Origin: CAZVKN01 sp964627035
Lineage (GTDB): Bacteria > Electryoneota > AABM5-125-24 > Hatepunaeales > Hatepunaeaceae
Direction: 5' to 3'
DNA length: 44,348 nucleotides
Assembly (NCBI GenBank): GCA_964627035.1
Contig: CAZVKN010000023.1
Location: 1-44,348, forward strand
Shown in pieces: positions 15,590-23,845 of this stretch. A program made the translations under genes and the position numbers. The notes under the pieces are model-generated. The model was given only the letters and a program-made list of their open reading frames with translations, was not told where the DNA came from and searched no databases. The first letter of the stretch is position 1. The number at the start of each line of letters is the position of its first letter.

Positions 15590-16627
15590 CTAAATCCTTA
15601 CAAATACATTTCCTACATCAATATTGTCAAAGTTTGTGATTTCCCCGGAAGCGAATTGTTTGATGTTTTCAGGTAAATCAATACCAAACACACCCAGTTT
15701 CTGTAGAAGTGCTATTATTAGTGGATCGCGTGCGCGCTGAGCGCCATCCTCAACTTTTATACACATGCCAACTCCTTTACCTCTATCTGGATCGCGCCAG
15801 CAGACAGCATAATATCCCTCTGCACCACCTTTGGCAATTAAATCAACGTCCCTTCCTGCTCTCATAAGCTCGGTACAGATTCGGTCCTGATTGGCAGCTA
15901 TCATCTCAGGATGTGACAATATCGCATCAGTCATCCGTTGTGCAGTTCTTTTGTACTCTGTTGAAAGACCGCTTGGATCAATAAATCGGGCAAATGCATT
16001 TGCAGCATCTCTCATAGGAAAAGCATGCACCGGAGCGCTGCATCCGTCAATACCGATTTGAATTTGATTAACGGAGATACCCGCTATTGTAGCGATGATC
16101 TCGTTTATGAATGTCTGAACAGGATGATCAGTTTCTAAGTACAAATCAAGGTCTGATCCAAGTGCTAACGCAGTCGCAAGCATTCCAGCATGTTTACCGG
16201 AGCAGTTGTGGTGAATACGTCTCGGTTCCTGTCCGGACTTTCTGAGCATTTTCCGAGCGTGAGCATCGAGTGGGGGATGAGCACCGCATTTCAGAGCAGA
16301 TTCGTCGAGTCCGAGCTTTTTCAGAATGCCGGTAACTGTTTCAATATGGAAAGGTTCCGCACCATGTGATCCGGCGGTAAGAGCCAGTTCAGCAGGTGTG
16401 AAGCCGAATTTGTCAGCAGCTCCGGACATAACAACCGCAAAGGATTGCAGCGGCTTGGTTGATGAGCGGAGAAAAGTCACATAATTCGGGTCACCAAGAG
16501 AGTAGATCTCATGTTCCAATGAATCATAAATCGCAACATAAGCACGGTGTTCAGACTCAACAATGCCACCGCGATAGAACTCGACAGCAACAGGTGGAGC
16601 AGATTTATTGTAAAAATTTTCAGGCAT
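15590..16627 (-). CDS. L-asparaginase II family amidohydrolase
   Basis: This is a member of the asparaginase II family typified by the Rhizobium etli AnsA enzyme, unrelated to the E. coli type. It shows VEFYRGGIVESEHRA, LRSSTKPLQ with the S-S-T-K active-site run, LALTAGSHGAEPFH, HHNCSGKHAGML and IGIDGCSAPVHA. The expected reaction is L-asparagine to aspartate plus ammonia, in the cytoplasm. I place the start at the ATG 16627; a TTG two codons earlier is possible, and neither has a strong ribosome binding site. It runs directly into the Memo-AMMECR1 gene. 345 aa is usual for the family. Confidence 0.9.
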   Translation of the reverse strand: MPENFYNKSAPPVAVEFYRGGIVESEHRAYVAIYDSLEHEIYSLGDPNYVTFLRSSTKPLQSFAVVMSGAADKFGFTPAELALTAGSHGAEPFHIETVTGILKKLGLDESALKCGAHPPLDAHARKMLRKSGQEPRRIHHNCSGKHAGMLATALALGSDLDLYLETDHPVQTFINEIIATIAGISVNQIQIGIDGCSAPVHAFPMRDAANAFARFIDPSGLSTEYKRTAQRMTDAILSHPEMIAANQDRICTELMRAGRDVDLIAKGGAEGYYAVCWRDPDRGKGVGMCIKVEDGAQRARDPLIIALLQKLGVFGIDLPENIKQFASGEITNFDNIDVGNVFVRI

Positions 16628-16693
16628 CTTCAAATGTTGTAGAAAAGAGGTATATTGAAATATAAGCGAAGAAGAGAAAAACTCAAAGACAAA

Positions 16694-17683
16694 TCAGTCT
16701 GATTTACTCCTGCCAAATCCAATACCGCGCTGGAAGGGTGGAGGAGTGTCCTTTGTGCTTGGAACTTTTTTATATTGATCTTGGGCTCTCTTTAAACCGA
16801 TTGTTGTTTCAAAGACTGCCTTGAGGAGATAAGGGAATCTGATTACACGGAGCAGCATAAGAAACTCATGTATCAGCAGTTCGGGAAGAAACGTGATTAG
16901 ATTTGATAACAGTTCATTCCGTGCTATCATCCAAAACCTATTACGATGCGTCAAATAACGGGAAAATTTATCGCCTGTGGTTGACCCTCCCCGATGATGA
17001 TAACCGATTGCATCCGGTACAAACCAAGCTGTCCATCCACGTCTCCATGCCCGCCAGGCAAGATCAGCATCTTCATAATAGCTGAAAAATGACTCAGGGA
17101 ATATCTCTCCCTCAACAGCGATGTCTTCAAGCATCTCTCGTCTGTACAGCACCGCTGCAGCACACACACCGAATACCTGTACCGATTGGTTGTGTTCTTC
17201 TGTGCAAGGACATCCCATCAATTTATCCCTGACTCTGCGGCTGCGGAAGATTTCAATACCTGCTGAGTCAATGATCGGTGTGGAAAGCGGTGTTGAAACT
17301 GCACTTTGAGCGGTAAGTAGCAGTCCCCCCAGCATTCCGATCCGTGATTCAGAACTATCAGCAAATGATAGCAGCTTTTCAATAAAATCATTTTCAATCC
17401 ATGCATCAGGATTAAGTAGCAATACCCATTCGGAATCAGTAAGTGAGATGCCTGTGTTATTAGCGCGAGCGAACCCATCGTTAGTTTTATTGAGGACAAG
17501 ACGAATTTCCGGATAGTTTTCTTTTATCAGATCGGGAGTTGAATCACTTGATGCGTTGTCAACTACAATAATGTTTACAGGAATGGTCTGAGATCTGAGG
17601 GAATCTAAGGTCGCTTTAACTGTCTTCTCAGAATTCCATGTGACAACCACCGCCGATATAGTTGCTTTGGATTCAGAATTCAT
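16694..17683 (-). CDS. Glycosyltransferase family 2
   Basis: A GT-A fold transferase of family 2, close to the rhamnosyltransferase-like group. Visible are SAVVVTWNSEKTV, IVVDNASSDSTPDLI, NDGFARANNTGI, LLLNPDAW (metal-binding Asp) and FSYYEDADLAWRAWRRGW in the acceptor half. The C-terminal 30 residues (from about 295) are a hydrophobic stub and then a Pro/Arg/Gly-rich tail ending FGRSKSD that looks unlike the rest. It would add a sugar to a polysaccharide or glycolipid at the membrane. The start overlaps the flippase stop by 4 nt, so the two act together. Confidence 0.9.
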   Translation of the reverse strand: MNSESKATISAVVVTWNSEKTVKATLDSLRSQTIPVNIIVVDNASSDSTPDLIKENYPEIRLVLNKTNDGFARANNTGISLTDSEWVLLLNPDAWIENDFIEKLLSFADSSESRIGMLGGLLLTAQSAVSTPLSTPIIDSAGIEIFRSRRVRDKLMGCPCTEEHNQSVQVFGVCAAAVLYRREMLEDIAVEGEIFPESFFSYYEDADLAWRAWRRGWTAWFVPDAIGYHHRGGSTTGDKFSRYLTHRNRFWMIARNELLSNLITFLPELLIHEFLMLLRVIRFPYLLKAVFETTIGLKRAQDQYKKVPSTKDTPPPFQRGIGFGRSKSD

Positions 17684-18981
17684 TTCGTGCCACCGGTGAG
17701 TAGATTACTCATATTCCTCAGAAAGCGATCAGTGACGTTTCTCAGATTTGTATTAAGATGTAATGATGCAGTTGTGAACATACTCATGCCAAGGTATAAA
17801 AGGGTGAAGGATAAAATCACGGCAGCACCGATCCCTTGAAAGAAGTAAATTGCAGGAAATAAAAGGACTAACAATATCATTGCTCCTTTGAGTGAAATCT
17901 TCGCAACGGTGCGAGCTTCACCCAACCCATACAGAATATTACCGGAGACATTAAATATTCCTTCAAAGGGAGCACCAATGAGCATTATCTGCAGGATTAA
18001 AATTGAACCCATATATCTGCCACCGAGGAAGAAATGATAGAAGCTGTCGCAAAATAGTATGCCGATGCAAGCTGCTGCCGTTAGCCCTACCCAGCTATAT
18101 GCAGTCACTTTTTCAAATAACTCCCTCAGTTTGAGGGAATTGTTCTCGCTTTTCAGCCTTGCTGCATACGGGAGTACCAGCATTCCCACAGCCTGATTTA
18201 TGGACGACAACACTCGCCAGACAGCTTTTGCACCGTTATAGATCCCAACCTCCTTCGGTGTGTAAATCACTCCAATGATCCATATATCAATTCCATATAT
18301 GAAGCTGTTGGACAGTCCGATTCCCAATGTATCAAAGCCGTATGCCAGAATTTTTTTTGTGTCCTCTAATTTGATCTTTCCGAACAGTTTGAGTCCACCC
18401 AGTCCGAGCATCAGTGAAATGATAGTTGAAGCAAGTGCAGCGATGATATTGATTTCAAGTACCGTAGTGCTCTCAACAAGCCTGTTCAATGAAGCAAAGT
18501 AGATAAATCCAACCGAAGAACCTAACCAGTATATCGCCTCAATAAAGAATATTCTGCCGGTACGATAAAGAATCTGATTTAGGCAGTACATGAAATCTCT
18601 TATCCAGAATACAGTGAGTAAGACTATCACTAAATTCACTTCAGTTACTGATATTCTAAGCATTGAAGCTATTAATGGCGATGCGATGAAGATGGCAGAT
18701 GCAAAGATCAAGTACAGCATCCCGTTCAGGTACATTCCGGTTCTGAGCATCCTGTCAAATTGACCTGCTTCAGCACCGAAACGGATCATCGGGTTGAGGA
18801 TAAGATATTTGTTAAGCAGCGATAGCTGCAGAAAAATTGTGAAGATGAGGGCGTAACGTCCATGCTCTTCAACAGGAAGTGCCGGAATTACAACTACGAG
18901 AAAGCTTAACCCGTAGAATAGCTGTAGAAAACGTGAAGCTACAGCCCATGAGAAGGTGCCAAAGTGTTTCTTAAGGTTCAA
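17680..18981 (-). CDS. Polysaccharide flippase (MOP/Wzx family)
   Basis: A 433-aa membrane protein with about 12 hydrophobic helices spaced as in the MOP superfamily (Wzx/RfbX). WAVASRFLQLFYGLSFLVVV opens the first helix, GFDTLGIGLSNSFIYGIDIWIIG marks the seventh-helix region, and YNGAKAVWRVLSSINQAVG follows. It probably moves lipid-linked sugars across the inner membrane. The start is TTG (no nearby ATG keeps helix 1). It follows cdaA after a 5-nt gap and overlaps the glycosyltransferase gene. No other polysaccharide genes are nearby, so this is a small two-gene unit rather than a full cluster. Confidence 0.88.
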   Translation of the reverse strand: MNLKKHFGTFSWAVASRFLQLFYGLSFLVVVIPALPVEEHGRYALIFTIFLQLSLLNKYLILNPMIRFGAEAGQFDRMLRTGMYLNGMLYLIFASAIFIASPLIASMLRISVTEVNLVIVLLTVFWIRDFMYCLNQILYRTGRIFFIEAIYWLGSSVGFIYFASLNRLVESTTVLEINIIAALASTIISLMLGLGGLKLFGKIKLEDTKKILAYGFDTLGIGLSNSFIYGIDIWIIGVIYTPKEVGIYNGAKAVWRVLSSINQAVGMLVLPYAARLKSENNSLKLRELFEKVTAYSWVGLTAAACIGILFCDSFYHFFLGGRYMGSILILQIMLIGAPFEGIFNVSGNILYGLGEARTVAKISLKGAMILLVLLFPAIYFFQGIGAAVILSFTLLYLGMSMFTTASLHLNTNLRNVTDRFLRNMSNLLTGGTK

Positions 18982-18986
18982 GAACG

Positions 18987-19856
18987 CTATATCGAGCTGC
19001 TGTCCGAAAGCACTGGAACAGCTCCGGCTTTAGCAATCTTGTCCGCTTTTGCTTCAGACGCAGTCTGTTCGGTTTTATCAGTTCTGGACGCACGAGGGTA
19101 CAATAAGCGGTTCAGTTCGCTTTTCAAACCCATTTCATTCAGGTCTCGTGCCGTAAAGTCTCCATTCTCAGCAACTGATATTGTTCCGCTTTCCTCTGAA
19201 ACGATAACCGCAACAGCGTCAATCTCTTCAGTGATACCGAGGGCGGCAAGATGCCGGGTTCCAAGTGATGATTCAAACTGAGGGTGCATTGACAGCGGAA
19301 GGATACATTTAGATGCAATTATTGTTTCTCCTGAAATCAGAACTGCGCCGTCGTGCAAAGGTGAACGGGGATAAAAGATTGACACCAACAGCTCCAGGCT
19401 TACTTCGGCTTGCATAGAGATACCGGTTTCACCGACACCTCTTAGTCCGGTCGAACGCTGAATTACCATGAGCCCTCCAAAGCGCTGTTTTGACAGTTCA
19501 AACGCTGCCTTCGCAATAATACCGACCACCCGTTCTTCGCTTGCTCTGAACAGAGGTCGGAGGATACCGAGCTGTCCCACTCGAATCAACATCCGTCTAA
19601 GTTCGGGCTGGAACAGTATCACGAAAGCTATGACCCAAACCGCACCGATAGATTGAATCAACCAGATCATTCCGCTCATCCCGACGAGTTGTGCGAATGA
19701 ACCTGCGATAAGCAGCACCAACAGACCGGCAAACAGTTGAGTTGCTCTTGTACCCCGCAGGATTTTATAGACTTGATAGAAAACTACGGTTACAGCAAGA
19801 ATATCCAACAGATCAATAACTCCAAACGGTATGAACCCTAAGGTGAACAGGATCAT
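18987..19856 (-). CDS. cdaA: Diadenylate cyclase
   Basis: CdaA makes cyclic di-AMP from two ATP, controlling potassium, osmotic balance and cell-wall homeostasis. Three N-terminal membrane helices (about 12-30, 40-58 and 63-82) precede the DAC domain. FQPELRRML is the typical linker, LHDGA (DGA 169-171) is intact, but the second motif, normally RHR, reads RHL (201-203). ITEEIDAVAVIVSEESGTISV closes the domain. Length 289 aa is normal. The start overlaps the tsaB stop by 4 nt, and the partner regulator CdaR/YbbR is not adjacent. Whether the R-to-L change affects activity cannot be told from sequence. Confidence 0.93.
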   Translation of the reverse strand: MILFTLGFIPFGVIDLLDILAVTVVFYQVYKILRGTRATQLFAGLLVLLIAGSFAQLVGMSGMIWLIQSIGAVWVIAFVILFQPELRRMLIRVGQLGILRPLFRASEERVVGIIAKAAFELSKQRFGGLMVIQRSTGLRGVGETGISMQAEVSLELLVSIFYPRSPLHDGAVLISGETIIASKCILPLSMHPQFESSLGTRHLAALGITEEIDAVAVIVSEESGTISVAENGDFTARDLNEMGLKSELNRLLYPRASRTDKTEQTASEAKADKIAKAGAVPVLSDSSSI

Positions 19857-20542
19857 GAGCTTTTCCTTGGAGTAACTGTAAACTCTTTCAGGTACATAGG
19901 TTCAATGTCTCGTGAAGATTGTGCTGTGCTTACCGTGGTTGTTGAATTCTGAGCCAATCGTCCCACAGATGCGGCCGAGCTGTTATAGTTCTCAATGTAA
20001 ATTGTACTATTAGCCAATTTATCCTTTCGCTCCTCAAATAACAAGTCTGCACCGGGACCACCAACGATCACATTCTGTTTTTTAAGAAGATTTAAGATAA
20101 AATCTACATCACCACAAAATGTTGTGAGAATTGTCACCAACTTATCATCTTCAAATTTTATCAATTTCCCAAATGCTTCACCCTTGCGTGCCGTTATCAG
20201 CGGGCAGATTGTTGGAGCAGTATCAATTGCCTCTTCGGCAATCGAATGCGCTAAGGCGTTCAGTGACTTTATTGGTACAATGGGAGCATTCAATGCCAGA
20301 GAGAGTCCCTTAGCGAAAGATAACCCAACACGCAAACCAGTGAATGAACCCGGACCGATTGACAGTGCAATTGATGATATATCGCTCATCTGCAGATTGG
20401 CAGTTGAAAGAATCTGATTCACTGAGAGTGCTAACAGCTCATTGTGCCTTTGATAGCTATGCCGGGTAAGTTCTGCGAGCACTTCATTACCGTCAAGTAT
20501 CGCAACGCTGCAGACCGGAGTTGCGGTTTCAATTGCCAGCAT
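19853..20542 (-). CDS. tsaB: tRNA t6A biosynthesis protein TsaB
   Basis: TsaB is the structural partner of TsaD and TsaE in making N6-threonylcarbamoyladenosine at A37 of ANN-decoding tRNAs. LAIETATPVCSVAIL opens the ASKHA-like fold, HNELLALSVNQIL follows, and SIGPGSFTGLRVGLSFAKGLSLA is the hallmark. I start at ATG 20542; a TTG directly before it is better spaced from an AGGA and is equally possible. It overlaps cdaA. The gene for TsaE is 9 kb away on the same strand (29719-30153), with three large exoprotein genes between. Confidence 0.93.
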   Translation of the reverse strand: MLAIETATPVCSVAILDGNEVLAELTRHSYQRHNELLALSVNQILSTANLQMSDISSIALSIGPGSFTGLRVGLSFAKGLSLALNAPIVPIKSLNALAHSIAEEAIDTAPTICPLITARKGEAFGKLIKFEDDKLVTILTTFCGDVDFILNLLKKQNVIVGGPGADLLFEERKDKLANSTIYIENYNSSAASVGRLAQNSTTTVSTAQSSRDIEPMYLKEFTVTPRKSS

Positions 20543-20579
20543 CAAAACTGTGTCATCCTGAGTTAACTGCCTAATGCTA

Positions 20580-20614
20580 CAAAGACACGAGGAATCAAAT
20601 CCCTCGTGTCTTTG
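20580..20614 (-). terminator. Hairpin terminator after S8 protease gene
   Basis: CAAAGACACGAGG/CCTCGTGTCTTTG is a perfect 13-bp stem with a 9-nt loop between the protease stop and tsaB. The T-run is short, so termination may be partial. Confidence 0.65.
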
Positions 20615-20646
20615 AAGTTGTGAATTTGAGAAAGAGTCAACTGTCT

Positions 20647-23600
20647 TTACTTCATCAGTGCGATTTTGGTGACACGAGTTGAATTTGTGCCTGTCATTTG
20701 AATGAAGTAAATTCCGGACGGCAGATCTATCCCGCTGATAGACATATTATGTGTGCCGGCTGCAAAATGTTGTGCACCTACCTCTGAAACCACCCTTCCG
20801 CTCAGGTCAACCAGTTCAAAGGCAACATTGTCATCAGTCGGTAGCGCAAACCGAACGGTGGTCGTTGAGTTAAACGGATTTGGATATACTGATGAAATCG
20901 CAAAATCTGTCGGCAACGATATGTCAGGTTCATTGACGCTAAACGGATCTGTGACGGTCAGTATGATAGGTATAGAAACTTCACCACCTTCCGCATTATG
21001 TATGAAATTCAGGGATCCTTCATATTCGCCGCTGCTAAGTTCAGTGCTGTTGAAAAGAATCAGGAATTCTTCTTCGTCACCGGCTTCAAGAACACCCTCT
21101 TCAGCAGCTTCCCAACCCAGCCATGCATCACCGGACAGTAACCGTTTATGCATGTCAATTCGATCACCACCATCGTTGTCAACATTGTTGTACAGCGTGA
21201 AGAACGTCAGGTTTCCGCGGGGATCGAAGTCGGGTGAGACGAACGCTCCACCTGGGGTTCCACCCTCTTCCGGGTCAAGTGTAGCGACATAAACTGTGTC
21301 ACCGGTCTCGGGGTCCATTTTGTGAACGGTGTAGTCATACTCATTCACCGCATGGAAGATGTGAAGAGGATAATCCTGAGCAGCTTCAATGTAAACCATT
21401 CCTAAGATGACGAAACCTGGATTGGTCAACTCAGTGACAAGCTCTCCTTCACGGGTATAGCCGAGTATGTTGGTCTGCTCACCGGACATCCATAGCAGCT
21501 CTTCGTCAGTATCCCATGCCATAGCCTTAATCGGACGAAGAGGAGTGCGGAATTGAACCTGAACCTGGTCATCACGTTCTTCGGGCATGAATCCAAAAAC
21601 ATCTCTTTCGTCACCACCCCACAACAGTGCCCCGTCCCAGGCGAGATCAACCATCCCGTAACGCCCTAATCCAAACTGCGGAAAGCTGTCCTGCAGAGTT
21701 CCTTCAAGATCATGGACATAGATCCAGTTTCCTCGATTCCAGTAACCACCCGGGACAAACATCTGCTCCCCAATGATAGCAATACCTCCAAGCACACCGG
21801 CTCCGATGGCACCGTCGAGGTGAACCATGTTATGCAGATTCCACGGTGTAGCACCCTCGTTCTCTTCCCGTATGATCTCAGCAGACCATGTCAACGGTCC
21901 ATTTCCGTCATTTGTTACACCAAATGCAATATTTTGAGTTTCATTCGGCTCAAGCTCCATCGTTATCTCTTCGTCACTCACATTGAATTCAGGGTGCAAC
22001 ATGGCGATAATTACCTCAACTGAATCGTTTTCTTCAACGCTCAGATCAACGATTGTCGAGTCATTGTAGCCAATCTTAGAGGCAGCCACACTGAATATCA
22101 ATTCAGAAGGGGCATTCTCAATTCGCCAGTTCCCATCAACATCGGTGGTCAGCTCTTCATCTGCGAAGTTACCCATCTCGAAATCAACGAACACATTTAC
22201 ATCCGCTATCGGTTCATCGGTTGCTGCGTCAACAACCGTACCGAATATGGTGCCGGGATCACGCAATAGTTCAAGCGCAGCGACGATGTTAGGACGAGGA
22301 CCAATATGCCCCTGACGACCTTCCTCGCTTTGAGGCGATCCTGTAGCGACCATGAAATCTCTGATCTGCTGGGGTGCCAGAACAGATTCATCATCCATCA
22401 TCGCCATGTAGATACCTTGGAAGCAGGCAACCGCACCTGCAACAATCGGTGTTGCGCTGGAAGTCCCGGCAAAAGACGATGTATAGCGTTGGCGAATGTC
22501 GTTGCCGGGGAAGAACAGGTCACCGTTGTTTCCTGTGGTGGTCACTTCACGCCCCCAGCCTTGCAGATCAACACGTTGCCCATAGTTGGAGAAGTCAAGT
22601 CGTGATCTATCAGGACCGAAATTTCCGCTTGGAGGTGCACCGGCTCCAACCATTATCGCCCCTGAGTGTCGGTTTTCAGGGTCGAATCTGTCACCAAAAT
22701 TGTCTGAGTCCAAGTTCTGGTTCCCGTTGCCTGCAGCCTCAAGACAGAAGATGTCATTGGCGGAGGCAGTTTCAATCGCATCGAAATTCGCCTGCCAGGT
22801 TTCCATAGGAGCCCAGACACCACCAAAGTTTCCTTGCAGCTCGATAAGATAGATGTCTCCCGGATCGAGGGTATCTGCGACCGCATCAACATGGTCAGCG
22901 AATTCTTCAATATCCCCCATACCGAAAGCGCACTGGACACCGATCTGAGCATCCGGACAGATTCCGTTGATACCGTAGTCATTATGCTGACCGATCATGA
23001 TGCCGAGTACCGCATCACCGTGATTGCTGAAATTGTCAACGGTGTCACCACCGAAATAGAAGTGATCTTCAGGGAAATCTTCGTGATTCAGATTCCATGC
23101 AAATTCGATGTCAATAATCTTGATACCGTCTCCCGTGCCACCTTCCATGTCCCAGACAGCATCTGCGTTTATCCCTTCAGGATCTTCGTACAGATAGCCC
23201 TGCTCATCGGTGAAGTCAGGTGTTTCGGGGTCAATGTCCTCAGCAACTTTGATCTGAGGCACTGCATACACGGTCTCAACGAGGTCAAGTTGGAGAATCC
23301 TGTTCAATGCATTTTCAGCCTCATCCCGATTTACATCACCATTCAGAACAACGCGATACCAGTTGTTCAGGTCGGCGAGTTCCTTACCTGAATTTAGCTC
23401 ACCTGACCGGCGGCTGGCGTCCAGCTCATCCTCAGATCTGGAGAACAGACGAGCGATTTTGCCAATCTTTATGTCGTCTATCACGTCATTGAACGGCTTC
23501 AAATCGTATCCCGTCAGAGAAGTGAGTTCACCGCTGCGCATTCTGACACGGCTTCCCTGAACGAATTTGACGTTCAGCAGACGGTGATTGTCGCTGTCAT

Positions 23601-23709
23601 AAATGGCAGCGTACTGAGGTTTCGGCACTGTCCATCGTTCAGCGACGGCTGACTGAACGAGCGTGACTCCCAGGATTAAAATTAATAAGAAAGTGATTGT
23701 TCTATGCAT
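20647..23709 (-). CDS. Secreted S8 subtilisin-like protease with propeller and sorting domain
   Basis: A 1020-aa exoprotease. Order: signal peptide (1-23); prodomain-like region (to about 180); S8 domain with D200 (IIDIEFAW), H230 (NHGDAV), oxyanion N328 (AAGNGN) and S417 (GTSSATP), so the triad is complete; carboxypeptidase-regulatory-like fold (about 488-575); NEW3-like segment; a beta-propeller-like region (about 620-860) with repeated AWDGALLW and AWDTDEELLW units; and a type-A C-terminal sorting domain (about 940-1020) with YPNPFNS and a LMK end. GGAG lies 6-7 nt before ATG. The C-terminal half is shared with the next two genes upstream. It is probably exported by the Sec system and then a type IX system and anchored or released at the surface. 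Confidence 0.92.
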   Translation of the reverse strand: MHRTITFLLILILGVTLVQSAVAERWTVPKPQYAAIYDSDNHRLLNVKFVQGSRVRMRSGELTSLTGYDLKPFNDVIDDIKIGKIARLFSRSEDELDASRRSGELNSGKELADLNNWYRVVLNGDVNRDEAENALNRILQLDLVETVYAVPQIKVAEDIDPETPDFTDEQGYLYEDPEGINADAVWDMEGGTGDGIKIIDIEFAWNLNHEDFPEDHFYFGGDTVDNFSNHGDAVLGIMIGQHNDYGINGICPDAQIGVQCAFGMGDIEEFADHVDAVADTLDPGDIYLIELQGNFGGVWAPMETWQANFDAIETASANDIFCLEAAGNGNQNLDSDNFGDRFDPENRHSGAIMVGAGAPPSGNFGPDRSRLDFSNYGQRVDLQGWGREVTTTGNNGDLFFPGNDIRQRYTSSFAGTSSATPIVAGAVACFQGIYMAMMDDESVLAPQQIRDFMVATGSPQSEEGRQGHIGPRPNIVAALELLRDPGTIFGTVVDAATDEPIADVNVFVDFEMGNFADEELTTDVDGNWRIENAPSELIFSVAASKIGYNDSTIVDLSVEENDSVEVIIAMLHPEFNVSDEEITMELEPNETQNIAFGVTNDGNGPLTWSAEIIREENEGATPWNLHNMVHLDGAIGAGVLGGIAIIGEQMFVPGGYWNRGNWIYVHDLEGTLQDSFPQFGLGRYGMVDLAWDGALLWGGDERDVFGFMPEERDDQVQVQFRTPLRPIKAMAWDTDEELLWMSGEQTNILGYTREGELVTELTNPGFVILGMVYIEAAQDYPLHIFHAVNEYDYTVHKMDPETGDTVYVATLDPEEGGTPGGAFVSPDFDPRGNLTFFTLYNNVDNDGGDRIDMHKRLLSGDAWLGWEAAEEGVLEAGDEEEFLILFNSTELSSGEYEGSLNFIHNAEGGEVSIPIILTVTDPFSVNEPDISLPTDFAISSVYPNPFNSTTTVRFALPTDDNVAFELVDLSGRVVSEVGAQHFAAGTHNMSISGIDLPSGIYFIQMTGTNSTRVTKIALMK

Positions 23710-23758
23710 GCTGTGCTCCTGTGAGGAAGTTGAAAGTTGCTGGTTGTCAAGTACGTAT

Positions 23759-23807
23759 CCCGGTTTTTCCGAAACCGGGGAATCTGGATTCCTGCCTGCG
23801 CAGGAAT
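23759..23807. repeat. Two palindromic hairpins (REP-like)
   Basis: CCCGGTTT/AAACCGGG (23759-23779) and ATTCCTGC-CTGC-GCAGGAAT (23788-23807) lie side by side between two exoprotein genes. The second resembles an intergenic palindrome seen in many environmental genomes. A short direct repeat (GACATCATGGCAA / GACGTCATGGCAA) follows. Confidence 0.65.
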
Positions 23808-23845
23808 GACATCATGGCAAAATGACGTCATGGCAACTTCACAAC

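Noticed and set aside
22374..22808. Plus-strand 144-codon frame
   Set aside because: Lies entirely opposite the S8 protease catalytic domain, whose triad is intact; no protein-like features of its own.
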